Below, one piece after another: positions 35,851 through 44,986 of a stretch of DNA of 64,000 nucleotides. The notes below the pieces were generated by a model. That model was not told the origin of the DNA and did no database searches. It saw only the letters and a program-made list of their open reading frames with translations. The stretch spans positions 124,001 through 188,000 of the forward strand of contig NZ_SNZH01000012.1 in the NCBI RefSeq assembly GCF_004363655.1, given 5' to 3'. The stretch is from Tahibacter aquaticus (lineage in GTDB: Bacteria > Pseudomonadota > Gammaproteobacteria > Xanthomonadales > Rhodanobacteraceae). Each line of letters starts with the position of its first letter. The first letter of the stretch is position 1. The translations under genes and the position numbers were made by a program.

Positions 35851-38262
35851 ATGAGCGAGCGTTTTCGGATTGCCATCGTCGGATCGGGCCCGGGCGGACT
35901 TTCCGCCGCCGCGCGCGCGGCCGAACGCGGCGAGTCGCATGTGCTGCTGGAAGCCGAGCCCCACCTGTCCAACACCCTTTATCGCTACCAGAAGGGCAAG
36001 TTCGTCATGGACGAGCCCGGGATACTGCCGCTGCGCTCGCCCGTGCCGTTCAAGGCCGGTTCGCGCGAAAGCATCCTCGAAGGCTGGGACCAGGCCGCCG
36101 CCGCGCTGAAGATCAATGTGCGGCACAACCACGAAGTCAGCGCGATCAAGCAGCGCAGCGACGGCGGCTTCGACATCAAATGCGTCAACGGCGCCAGCTT
36201 CGAGGCGCAGTTCGTGGTCATGGGCATCGGCCTGCAGGGCAATATCCGCAAGCTTGGCGTCGCCGGCGAAGACCTGCCCTTCGTGCAATACCAGCTCGAC
36301 GACCCGGACGAATACGAAGGCGAGACCATCGTCGTCGTCGGCGCCGGCGACGCGGCGATCGAAAACGCCATCGCCCTGGCCAAGCAGAACAACGTCGTCA
36401 TCATCAATCGCCGCGACGAATTCGCCCGCGCCAAGAAAGGCAACGAGACCGCCATCCTCAAGGCGATCGAGGACGGCCTGATCGAGTGCTATTACAACGC
36501 GGCGCCCGAACGCGTCGACGCCCTCAGCGTCGGGCGCAAGAAAGGCCGCATGGTGTTGTCCACGCCCAACGGCAAGGCCCAGTTGCTGATCGACCGTGTC
36601 ATCGGCCGCCTCGGCGCCACCGCGCCGCGCGGCTTCGTCGAAGCCTGCGGAGTGACCTTTCCGAGCAAAGACCCGGCCGCCGTGCCGGCAATCAGCCCGC
36701 AGTACGAGTCCAACGTCAAGGGCCTGTACATCGTCGGCGCCCTCGGCGGCTACCCGCTGATCAAGCAGGCGATGAACCAGGGCTACGAGGTCATCGAATA
36801 CATCCGCGGCGACAAGGTCGAGCCGGCCGACGAGCCGCTGCTGAAGGGCAAGCTCGACGGCATGCCTGGCTTTCGCAGCGTCGACGACTCTCTGGCACGC
36901 ATCCAGAAGAACGTGCGCGTGCTGTCGCATATCACGCCGCTGCAGCTGCGCGAATTCATGCTCGACTCCGACCTGCGTACGCCGCGCCCGGGCGAGGTCG
37001 TGTTTACGCGCAACGACTACACCAACAGTTTCTATTCCATCGTCGACGGCGAAGTGCATATCGCCCTGGATACCGAAGGCAAGCAGCACATCACCCTGCG
37101 CCGTGGCGAATTCTTCGGCGAAATGGGCCTGATCTCGGGCCGGCGCCGCTCGGCCACGGTCACCGCCGGCAACGGCTGTGTGCTGGTGGAAACGCCGCGC
37201 CGCTCGATGAACCGCCTGATCAACTCGGTCGCTGCGGTCAAGCGCGAGATCGACGAGGTATTCATCCTGCGCGCGATCCAGTCGCGCTTCGCGCCCGAGG
37301 CCAGCGTCGAGCAGCTCAAGGAAATGGTTGCCGGCGCCACGCTGCAGAAATTCGCCGCGGGCGACGTCCTGTTCAACGAAGGCGATGTCGGCGACTGCCT
37401 GCACCTGGTGCGCGTCGGTTCGCTGACCATCTCGCGCAGCATCGGCGGCAAGGACGTGGTGCTGTCATACGTGCCTGCCGGCAACTACGTCGGCGAGATG
37501 GCCCTGCTCGGCGATTCGCGCCGCTCGGCTACCGCGCGCGCGGCAATCGCCACCGAAACCGTGCGCCTGGACGGCGACAGCTTCAAGAAGCTGGTGCAGC
37601 GCATGCCCGTACTGAAGCTGCGCCTGCAGGCCGAATATCGCCAGCGCGCCGCCTCCAACCTGGCCATGCAGGCCTTGCCCAGCGGCGGCGACATCATCCA
37701 GTTCCTGCTCGCCCAGGGCGCCGGCGAGGCAACCGATATCCTGCTGATCGACGAATCGCTCTGCGTGCGCTGCGACAACTGCGAAAAAGCCTGCGCCGAA
37801 ACCCACGGCGGCACCTCGCGCCTGGACCGCGAGGCCGGGCCGACCTTTGCCAGCGTGCACGTACCCACTTCGTGCCGCCATTGCGAACATCCGCACTGCA
37901 TGAAGGACTGTCCGCCCGATGCCTTGCGCCGCGCCCCCAACGGCGAGGTATACATTGCCGACAACTGCATAGGCTGCGGCAACTGCGAACGCAATTGCCC
38001 GTATGGCGTCATCCACATGGCTTCCAAGCCGCCGCCCAAGCCGGGCCTGCTGAACTGGCTGCTGTTCGGCCTGGGCAGCGGCCCGGGCGAAGCGCCGTAC
38101 GATCCCAAGAAGAAAAAAGAGCCAAAAGAGAAAAAAGCCGTCAAGTGCGACATGTGCAAGGACGAAAAAGGTGGCCCCGCCTGTGTACGCGCCTGCCCCA
38201 CCGGCGCCGCTATCCGCATTTCGCCCGAGGAGTTTCCGGCCTATGCGCAAAGCCGGCGCTGA
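35851..38262 (+). CDS. Flavin oxidoreductase fused to two cNMP-binding domains and a four-cluster ferredoxin
   Basis: The protein has 803 residues. Residues 5-320 form a thioredoxin-reductase-like FAD/NAD(P) module with IVGSGPGGLSAAA (FAD) and VVVGAGDAAIENA (NAD(P)), but no redox CXXC. Two cyclic-nucleotide-binding domains follow, about 355-455 (GEFFGEMGLI...RRSATV) and 488-590 (VGEMALL...RRSATA), each with the phosphate-gripping arginine-serine. Residues 638-785 hold four cysteine groups (CVRCDNCEKAC, CRHCEHPHCMKDC, CIGCGNCERNC, CDMCK...CVRAC) for four [4Fe-4S] clusters, as in DmsB-like subunits. No leader or membrane helix is seen. It appears to pass electrons from NAD(P)H to the membrane partners downstream under nucleotide control. 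Confidence 0.88.
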   Translation: MSERFRIAIVGSGPGGLSAAARAAERGESHVLLEAEPHLSNTLYRYQKGKFVMDEPGILPLRSPVPFKAGSRESILEGWDQAAAALKINVRHNHEVSAIKQRSDGGFDIKCVNGASFEAQFVVMGIGLQGNIRKLGVAGEDLPFVQYQLDDPDEYEGETIVVVGAGDAAIENAIALAKQNNVVIINRRDEFARAKKGNETAILKAIEDGLIECYYNAAPERVDALSVGRKKGRMVLSTPNGKAQLLIDRVIGRLGATAPRGFVEACGVTFPSKDPAAVPAISPQYESNVKGLYIVGALGGYPLIKQAMNQGYEVIEYIRGDKVEPADEPLLKGKLDGMPGFRSVDDSLARIQKNVRVLSHITPLQLREFMLDSDLRTPRPGEVVFTRNDYTNSFYSIVDGEVHIALDTEGKQHITLRRGEFFGEMGLISGRRRSATVTAGNGCVLVETPRRSMNRLINSVAAVKREIDEVFILRAIQSRFAPEASVEQLKEMVAGATLQKFAAGDVLFNEGDVGDCLHLVRVGSLTISRSIGGKDVVLSYVPAGNYVGEMALLGDSRRSATARAAIATETVRLDGDSFKKLVQRMPVLKLRLQAEYRQRAASNLAMQALPSGGDIIQFLLAQGAGEATDILLIDESLCVRCDNCEKACAETHGGTSRLDREAGPTFASVHVPTSCRHCEHPHCMKDCPPDALRRAPNGEVYIADNCIGCGNCERNCPYGVIHMASKPPPKPGLLNWLLFGLGSGPGEAPYDPKKKKEPKEKKAVKCDMCKDEKGGPACVRACPTGAAIRISPEEFPAYAQSRR

Positions 38263-38310
38263 GCAAGCCATGACGCGGATCACCTTCCCGGCAACGGCGG
38301 CGGCACCGGC

Positions 38311-39219
38311 ATGAGCGCCCGCCACGATTCCATCCTCAACCACGCCCGCTCGCGCTGGCTGTGGATTTCGCTGACGCTGTCGCTGGCTGCGATCGTCGCC
38401 TACGCCCTGCACTCGCCTTCGGTGCCGCCCAACGGCGGCACCTGGCTGGGCTACACCCTGGGCAGCATCGCCGGACTGCTGATCATCTGGCTGATGCTGT
38501 TCGGCCTGCGCAAGCGCTCCTACTCGGGCAGTTCCAGCCTGCGCGGCTGGCTTTCTGCACATATCTACCTTGGCACTACGCTGATCCTGCTCGCCCTGCT
38601 GCATGCAGGCTTCCAGGCCGGCTGGAACCTGCACACGTTTTTCCTGCTGCTGATGCTGCTGGTGATCTTCTCGGGCTTCTTCGGCGTCTACTGCTACCTG
38701 CGCTATCCCACGCTGATGACGCGCAACCGCGACAGCACCACGCGCAACGCCATGCTGGAAGAAATCGGCGAACTGGACCAGAACGCCCTGGCCCTGGCCG
38801 ACGGCATCGATCCCAAGGTGCACGGTGTGGTACTGCGCTCGATCCAGAACACGCGCCTGGGCGGCGGCGTGCTGACCCAGCTGCGCGCCCACGACGACTC
38901 AGACGCAGCCCTGACCGGCATCCGCGCAGCCCTGGAAGCGCGCGAAAAAACCAGCCAGGCCGCCAGCGGTGCCAAGTCGGGCCAGACCATCTTCGCCATG
39001 GTCGATTTCCTCGCCAGCGGCACCAACGACCGCCAGGCCGAGGCACTGCGCAAGCTGATCGACCTGCTGTCGCGCAAGAAGGCGCTGGCGTCCAAGGTCG
39101 CCCGCGACATCCAGTACCAGGCGCTGATGGAGATCTGGCTGTACTTCCATGTGCCGCTGTCGTTCGCGACCGTGGCGGCGCTGATCGCCCATGTCGTATC
39201 CGTTTTCTTCTATTGGTAG
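38311..39219 (+). CDS. Cytochrome b-like multi-pass membrane protein
   Basis: The protein has 302 residues. Helices are at about 15-33, 45-66, 83-100, 107-130 and 277-299, with a 140-residue soluble, charged, helical insert between the last two. Histidines placed within or beside the helices (His84, His98, His108, His280, His294) could ligate two b haems. I see no match to a named cytochrome b family, so this is based on topology and context. It is 48 bases after the flavin-ferredoxin gene and 74 before the ten-haem cytochrome gene, probably in one operon. Confidence 0.75.
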   Translation: MSARHDSILNHARSRWLWISLTLSLAAIVAYALHSPSVPPNGGTWLGYTLGSIAGLLIIWLMLFGLRKRSYSGSSSLRGWLSAHIYLGTTLILLALLHAGFQAGWNLHTFFLLLMLLVIFSGFFGVYCYLRYPTLMTRNRDSTTRNAMLEEIGELDQNALALADGIDPKVHGVVLRSIQNTRLGGGVLTQLRAHDDSDAALTGIRAALEAREKTSQAASGAKSGQTIFAMVDFLASGTNDRQAEALRKLIDLLSRKKALASKVARDIQYQALMEIWLYFHVPLSFATVAALIAHVVSVFFYW

Positions 39220-39293
39220 GCCGCCACCGCCGGCGAGGGAAGCACTGTGAGCAAGCCGCCTGAGCCGCCGAGCATCGACCGGGAGAGCGCTGC

Positions 39294-40976
39294 ATGCGCT
39301 GGCTGATCCGCCGCGTCATCAAGCAAGGCAAGGGCGCCGTCTCCTACGAGGAAGACGTGCACTTCGGCGACGTGCTGAGCATAGGCCGCGCCGCCGACCA
39401 GGCCATTTTCCTGTCCGACATCCGCGCCGCGCTGAATCATGCGCGCGTGACTTCGCTGGGGCCGGGCCGCTACAAGGTCGAATCGCTGATCCTGTCCGGC
39501 ATCCGCGTCAACGGCGAGCTGACCTACGAAACCGATGTGGCCGCGGGCGCAGTGCTGGAAATCGCCTCCAACCGCATTACCCTGCTCGACCCGCCACGGG
39601 ATTTCGAAGCCGCGGTGGAAATCGGCGCGCTGGACAAGGCCGAACAGGAAGCCGTCAAGGCCAAGCGCGCCAAGCCGACTTCGCTCAAGCAGACTTGGCT
39701 GGGCAAGCGCCTGCCGTCGTGGATACTGTTCGTCGCCGTGCTGCTGTTCGGCCTGCTGCTGCCCGCCGCCTCGCATTTCCTGCCGGCGCTGGGCAAGGCC
39801 CTGCATCACTCGCCACTGCCCAGCACGGCAGCGTGGAACCCCGGCCCGCTGGATGCAGCACACCGTTTTTTCGGCGACGACTGCAAGCAGTGCCATGCCA
39901 CGCCGTTCCTGACCGTGCGCGATACCGCCTGTACCACCTGTCATACGCGCATGGCGGCGCATGCAGATCCGGCCCGCTTCAACCTGCCCCAGCTCGGCGA
40001 AGCACGCTGCGCCAGCTGTCATCAGGATCATCTTGGCCTGGCCGGCATGGTCAACACGCAGGAATCGCTGTGCAGCACCTGCCATACCGACCTGAAGACA
40101 CGCACGGCCAATGCCAGCCAGCTCGACGACGCTACCGATTTCGGACGCCATCACCCGCAATTCCGTGTGCGCCTGCCGGCCTGGCAGGCCGACGGCGGCT
40201 TCGCACCGCAGCTGACCCGGCTGAGCGAAGGGCTGAAGGAGAACTCGGGCCTGAAATTCGATCACGCCCTGCACCTGAAGCCCGAGCTCAATTCACCCAA
40301 GGGGCGCCGCAATCTGCAATGTTCCACCTGTCACCAGCCCGATGCCGGCGGCCTGGCGATGAAGCCGGTCGACTTCGAGAGCATGTGCCACGATTGCCAC
40401 ACCCTGGGCTTCGACACGTTCGCACCGGATCGCCAGGTACCGCATGCCAAGGTGGCCGAAGTGGTCTACATGCTCGACGACTACTACGCCAAGCGTGCGC
40501 TCGAAGGCGGCTATACCGAGGCCAGTGCGCCCGGCTTCGTGCAACAGCGCCGCCGGCCCGGCGAGGCAGCGCTGAGCCAGCAGGAAACGGTCGAGGCCCT
40601 GAGCTGGGCACGCAACAAATCGCGCCAGGTCGCCGACAGCCTGTTCACCGGCCGCGCCTGCGTCACCTGCCACGCCGTCAGCCGCGATGCGGCAGCGGCG
40701 AACACGCCGGGATCGGGCTGGAAGATCGCACCGGTGCGGGTTGCCGGCATCTGGTACGGCGAGGCGCGTTTCACCCACGCCAAGCACTCCACCATGCAGT
40801 GCAAGGACTGCCACAACGCCGAGGCCTCGGCCAGCGCGACCGACCTGCTGATTCCCGGCATCGACAATTGCCGCCAATGCCACGCGGGCGAGTCCGGCGG
40901 CAGCAAGGTGGCCAGTACCTGCATCGCCTGCCATCGCTACCACCAGTCCACAAGCCTGCAATTGAAGCAATTGTAA
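39294..40976 (+). CDS. FHA-like domain, membrane helix and ten-haem cytochrome c
   Basis: The protein has 560 residues. Residues 28-96 look like an FHA domain (LSIGR, LNHARVTS, GIRVNG). A basic linker leads to one helix at about 142-162, then a region with ten CXXCH motifs from residue 197 to the C-terminus (CKQCH, CTTCH, CASCH, CSTCH twice, CHDCH, CVTCH, CKDCH, CRQCH, CIACH). The helix has no cleavable leader, so the FHA part should be cytoplasmic and the haems periplasmic. FHA domains bind phosphothreonine. Such a fusion with a multihaem cytochrome is uncommon. GGGAGAG precedes the ATG. It likely receives electrons from the b-type partner. Confidence 0.88.
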   Translation: MRWLIRRVIKQGKGAVSYEEDVHFGDVLSIGRAADQAIFLSDIRAALNHARVTSLGPGRYKVESLILSGIRVNGELTYETDVAAGAVLEIASNRITLLDPPRDFEAAVEIGALDKAEQEAVKAKRAKPTSLKQTWLGKRLPSWILFVAVLLFGLLLPAASHFLPALGKALHHSPLPSTAAWNPGPLDAAHRFFGDDCKQCHATPFLTVRDTACTTCHTRMAAHADPARFNLPQLGEARCASCHQDHLGLAGMVNTQESLCSTCHTDLKTRTANASQLDDATDFGRHHPQFRVRLPAWQADGGFAPQLTRLSEGLKENSGLKFDHALHLKPELNSPKGRRNLQCSTCHQPDAGGLAMKPVDFESMCHDCHTLGFDTFAPDRQVPHAKVAEVVYMLDDYYAKRALEGGYTEASAPGFVQQRRRPGEAALSQQETVEALSWARNKSRQVADSLFTGRACVTCHAVSRDAAAANTPGSGWKIAPVRVAGIWYGEARFTHAKHSTMQCKDCHNAEASASATDLLIPGIDNCRQCHAGESGGSKVASTCIACHRYHQSTSLQLKQL

Positions 40977-40988
40977 TTTCGCCCTGCG

Positions 40989-41025
40989 GCGCAAAAAAAA
41001 GCTCCCGTGCCAGGCACGGGAGCCG
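40989..41025 (-). terminator. Rho-independent terminator of the subtilase gene
   Basis: On the minus strand the stem GCTCCCGTGCC / GGCACGGGAGC is followed by eight T residues. It lies just after the protease stop and also faces the end of the cytochrome operon. Confidence 0.88.
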
Positions 41026-41043
41026 CAGTACAGCGTGGTCGTC

Positions 41044-44000
41044 TTACGGTTCGAAGCCGTCGGCAAACAGGCCGTCGCCGACTTCCAGTACGAACGGAAC
41101 CGCCGTCTTCGGTTCGTCCAGATCGGTACCGTTGCTGTCGACACAGACGAAGCCGCGGTAGGTACCCAACGCCAGCGAGGCGGCATTCGCCGTGATCACC
41201 GACGTGGCCGTTCCCGCGACGCCCAGGCTGCCGGAGGTCGGCGAAGCACTGAGCCAGGGCGCACCGCAGACAACGTTGGTGGTGATGCCCAGCGCCAGCG
41301 ACGCGATCGACGGCGGCGGACCGGCTACAGCCGTCAGCGCCGTCCAGTTCGGCGTACCCAGCGACGGCGTGCTGATGGACATCGGTGGCAAGCCGTTGGT
41401 GCTGGTGGCACGGCCATAGATCCAGCGCCGCGACGCGGTGGTGCCGGGCACGGTCGGATAGACAACGGCCCAGTAGCGCACACCGGCTGCCAGCGCCGGC
41501 GGTGCCGGGCAACCCGCAGCTGCCGCCGTATCCAGGTTAAGGCCGAACGAAGCGCCGTCGGTGGTGCGGAAAATCAGTCCGCCGCTGTTCGGTCCGCTGG
41601 GCGTACGCACGCAGGAATACAGCTCGCCTGCCGCGCCGGCTTCAGGACTGCCGGCGGGTTGGCCGGCGGCATCGGAGTAGACCTTGAAGGTGATCTGCGT
41701 CGCCGTCGCCTGCAAGGTTCCGCCGCTGCCGGTCATGAAACCGTTCACGTCGATGGAGCGCAGCGCGGCGTCGTCAGGCGAGGTGAAATCTTCCGCCTGG
41801 TAGAAACCCGCGTTCTGGCCGGTGAAGAAATTCGAGGAGTTGCCGCGGATACCGTCGTAGGCCTGGTTCTGCAGATTCACCGGCGCGGTGCCGGCAGGGT
41901 CGATATCCCAATCGACGCTCGGATTGCCCAGATTGCGCACGTCGAGGTTGCGCGTGACCGACAGGCCGGCGGAAACAACCGCGCTCAGCGACATCGGCGT
42001 GATGTCGATTTCCGGCAGGCCGCGGCGCAGCGCGATCGGCAGGCGTGCAGTCGGAATCGCCGCGTTGCTGGGTGTCAGTACCAGTTCACCGAACAGGGTC
42101 TGGGCGTCCGGCAGTTGCAGGGAATCGGCCGACAAGGTGATGGCCTGGGTAGCGGCATTGGCCACGCTGAACGAGGTCGGCGCCACCGTGACCACACCGG
42201 CAGCGAAGCCGTTGACGGTCGCGGTCCAGGTAACCGGCGCGGTACGCGTACTCTTGAGCGTGCGCGCAAAGGTACAGGTGCCGACGCAGGACAGGTTCTG
42301 GAAGCTGGCGATGTTCAGCTGTCCCGGATCGCCGCCCAGGGCCGGATTCGCCGCGGCGTAGTTCGCCCCGGTTTCGTCCAGCACCAGCCCGGCCTTGCTC
42401 GCCCGTGCCACGTCGATGCGGCCGGCGCCGGTCGCGAACGGCGTAGTCGGCGTGAGGCCGTCGACTTCCATCAGGTTCGGATTTGCCGTTGTCGTCAGCG
42501 CCGACTTGATCTGCGCCGGCGTCCACGAACGGTTGAGCGAACGCAGCAGCGCCGCCGAACCCGCGACGTGCGGTGCTGCCATCGAGGTGCCGCTGATGGC
42601 ATTCACGACGGTGTTGTTGGCCGTGTTCACGGCGCCGCCGAACGGTGCCGGTGCCGCCGAAGCCCAGCGCGTATAGGCCGCCAGGATTTCGACGCCGGGT
42701 GCGGCGAGATCGGGCTTGAGCAGGTTGAATGCGTTCGGTCCGCGCGAAGTGGAGTAGTACACCGCATCCGGCGCACCGGCAGTGACCTGCAGCGGCACTT
42801 CGATACGCGCATCGGCGGTCGCCGGACTGGTGGCGATATGCGCGGCCACATTGACCCAGTCGCGCAGCAGCATGGAGTAGCTGGTCGCGCTGGCGCCCAG
42901 GCTCAGCGGCGCCACGTCGACGAAGATCACGCCGGAAGCGCCCGCGTTCAGGGCCGCGGTGCGGCGCACGCCGCTGGCACAGGCACTGGTGGCACCGTCC
43001 AGACGCAGCACGGCAATGCCCGACACACCGCCCGGTGCCGCCGGCCGGCGGAAGGCATCGGCTGGATACGCGACGCAGCCGTCGGTGGCGCCGTTGCCGA
43101 AGTTGGGGCTGACGATGATCGGCCCGGTCAGGGTTGCGGTCGCGATCGGCGCTCCGCCAGGGCGTACCGTGAGGTTCTGCGTATTCGGCGGCAGCGAACC
43201 CGGTGCGGTCAGCGAGAAATTGAAGCCGAACACGCGGTCATGCATGGTACCGCCGACAGTAATCGTCCACGGTTCCAGATGTCCCAATGTGGCGGGGGTC
43301 GGACCGGAATTGCCGGCCGAGGCCACGACCACGATGCCGGCGTTCTGGGCGGCAAGGAAGGCCTGCGAGGTGGCATCGGTCCAGGGCTGTGCACCACCGC
43401 CGATGGAATAGCTCAGTACATCGACCACACCGTCGGCGACGGCCTGGTTGGCCGAGGCAGTAGTCGCGGAAAACGGACACTGGCCACCGGCAGCGCTGGT
43501 ATAGCAGGCGTCGTAGATGACCAGGTTGGCATGCGGCGCCACGCCGGACACATTGCGGTTGATGCCGTTGAAGGTCACCTGGCGCGCATTGCCGACCGCA
43601 GTACTGGAGGTATGCGAACCGTGGCCGCCTTCGTCTTCGAAGCCGCGCGCCTCCACATTCGGCGCTGCCGCCAGCGCGTCCATGAAGTCCCAGCCGCCGA
43701 TCAGCTTGTCGTTGCACAGGTCGCGCGTGGGCACGTGGTTCGGGTTGGACGGATTGCACCAGCCCAGATAGCTGCCGGCGCCCAGCGGATTGACGTGGGC
43801 ATAGCCATCGTCACCCATGGCGGCGTAGGCGGGATTGGCGATATTCAGGCCGCTGTCGATCACACCGACCACGACACCGGCGCCCTTGGACGCAAGATTG
43901 CCCAGCGTGCCGCTACCGTCCCAGACGGCCGGCGCATTGATCATGGTCGGGCCGCGGTCGGTATCCAGCGTGTATTCGCCGTCGGCTTCGACCCGGGCCA

Positions 44001-44445
44001 CCTGCGGCAGCGACAGCAGCTGGCTGGCTTCCGCATCACTGAGTTCGGCCACGAAGCCGTTATAGGCGTGCTGGAAACGCAGCAGGGTGGTCACTTCGCG
44101 GCCCAGCAGCGCCGAGGCCTGGGCCAGTACCTGGTCCTGCTGCGCCTGCAGCTGCGCGACATAGCTTTGGGCGACCATCGATTCCAGCGCGAGGCGCCGG
44201 TTTTCGCGCCGCGGAATGGAAGCGGCCAGCGCCAGCGGCGCGTCCTTCAGGCCAACGATGAAGCGCGAGCGCGTCACCGCTGCGCCGGTGGCCGGGTCGG
44301 TGAAGGCGCGTTCGCCCGAGCGCGAGGCGCCCGCAGCGACGGACTCTTCCCCGCCGGGATTGCCGGCGGATGCGCCGGTGCCGAAAATCGTCAAGGCGAT
44401 CGCCGCAACCAGCGCCGTCCGCCTCCGCAACTGACTCACTTTCAT
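41044..44445 (-). CDS. Secreted S8 (subtilisin-like) serine protease
   Basis: The protein has 1133 residues with a signal peptide (residues 1-27). An inhibitor-I9 propeptide (about 60-160, from RFIVGLKD) precedes the S8 domain with Asp197 (GVIDSG), His275 (GGHGSH) and Ser621 (GTSMAAPH). A PA-type insert lies between about 430 and 560. Beta-rich C-terminal domains follow, including a pair of cysteines in LSCVGTCTF. The chain ends LFADGFEP, a short tail seen at the end of many secreted proteins in this bacterial order. GAGGGGAG precedes the start. It is probably a nutritional or antagonistic extracellular protease. Confidence 0.93.
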   Translation of the reverse strand: MKVSQLRRRTALVAAIALTIFGTGASAGNPGGEESVAAGASRSGERAFTDPATGAAVTRSRFIVGLKDAPLALAASIPRRENRRLALESMVAQSYVAQLQAQQDQVLAQASALLGREVTTLLRFQHAYNGFVAELSDAEASQLLSLPQVARVEADGEYTLDTDRGPTMINAPAVWDGSGTLGNLASKGAGVVVGVIDSGLNIANPAYAAMGDDGYAHVNPLGAGSYLGWCNPSNPNHVPTRDLCNDKLIGGWDFMDALAAAPNVEARGFEDEGGHGSHTSSTAVGNARQVTFNGINRNVSGVAPHANLVIYDACYTSAAGGQCPFSATTASANQAVADGVVDVLSYSIGGGAQPWTDATSQAFLAAQNAGIVVVASAGNSGPTPATLGHLEPWTITVGGTMHDRVFGFNFSLTAPGSLPPNTQNLTVRPGGAPIATATLTGPIIVSPNFGNGATDGCVAYPADAFRRPAAPGGVSGIAVLRLDGATSACASGVRRTAALNAGASGVIFVDVAPLSLGASATSYSMLLRDWVNVAAHIATSPATADARIEVPLQVTAGAPDAVYYSTSRGPNAFNLLKPDLAAPGVEILAAYTRWASAAPAPFGGAVNTANNTVVNAISGTSMAAPHVAGSAALLRSLNRSWTPAQIKSALTTTANPNLMEVDGLTPTTPFATGAGRIDVARASKAGLVLDETGANYAAANPALGGDPGQLNIASFQNLSCVGTCTFARTLKSTRTAPVTWTATVNGFAAGVVTVAPTSFSVANAATQAITLSADSLQLPDAQTLFGELVLTPSNAAIPTARLPIALRRGLPEIDITPMSLSAVVSAGLSVTRNLDVRNLGNPSVDWDIDPAGTAPVNLQNQAYDGIRGNSSNFFTGQNAGFYQAEDFTSPDDAALRSIDVNGFMTGSGGTLQATATQITFKVYSDAAGQPAGSPEAGAAGELYSCVRTPSGPNSGGLIFRTTDGASFGLNLDTAAAAGCPAPPALAAGVRYWAVVYPTVPGTTASRRWIYGRATSTNGLPPMSISTPSLGTPNWTALTAVAGPPPSIASLALGITTNVVCGAPWLSASPTSGSLGVAGTATSVITANAASLALGTYRGFVCVDSNGTDLDEPKTAVPFVLEVGDGLFADGFEP

Positions 44446-44986
44446 GATTCACTCCCCTCGATACGAATGAGTGGAGACGTATATTTATGCCAAAAATCAC
44501 AGCGCGACCACCACTTGCAGTCACGCCTCACGGGTACCGGCGATATACGGGGCATCGCTGCCCGCAAGCCGGTCGGTCGCATCGCCGGAAATGTTCCATC
44601 CCCGCAACGGCCGACTGACGAAGCTCCCCTCCATACGCCCTACTGGTTTCGGGCGTACGCATGACTGCTGCAGTGCCGGCCGCGAAATTTCCTGCGGCAC
44701 GACCACTCCATCAAACACCAGCCAGCACCCGGCCGTATTGCATCGAAGTAAATCGATGGCACAACTGACCGAACAAAATATACGTTTTGTACAGTGTCTA
44801 ATCCGGCCCGCGTACGCTACCCATCCGCCTTATGCCTGTCTGCTCTAAGCCCTGCCGCAGCACCGACGAAACCTGATGCGAAACAGCCGGCGCCCGCCCG
44901 GCGGATCAGCAGCGGCACGGCGGCAGGGCGCCGTATCGACGCTGCCCAAGCTACCCAAGCCCAGACCAACCCGCTACGCTCGGCAC
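44446..44986. other. Long intergenic region upstream of the protease and phzF-like genes
   Basis: This is about 540 bases shared by two divergent genes. It contains an AT-rich stretch near 44480-44500 (CATAAATATACG on the minus strand) that may be the protease -10 region, and the near-palindrome listed separately at 44771. Small open frames exist but none has homology or a ribosome site. Confidence 0.55.
44771..44792. promoter_or_regulatory. Near-perfect 22-base palindrome, TetR-type operator candidate
   Basis: GAACAAAA and TTTTGTAC flank the centre TATACG. Seven of the eight arm positions pair. This AT-rich, closely spaced palindrome is typical of TetR-family operators. No regulator gene is adjacent. 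It lies 195 bases before the phzF-like start. Confidence 0.45.

Noticed and set aside
41035-44664. 1209-codon plus-strand open frame opposite the protease
   Set aside because: The minus strand encodes a complete subtilase with triad and signal peptide. The plus frame is an Arg/Gly-rich shadow.
44471-44848. 125-codon plus-strand open frame in the protease/phzF gap
   Set aside because: It has no ribosome site or homology, and it crosses the protease promoter region and the operator-like palindrome.
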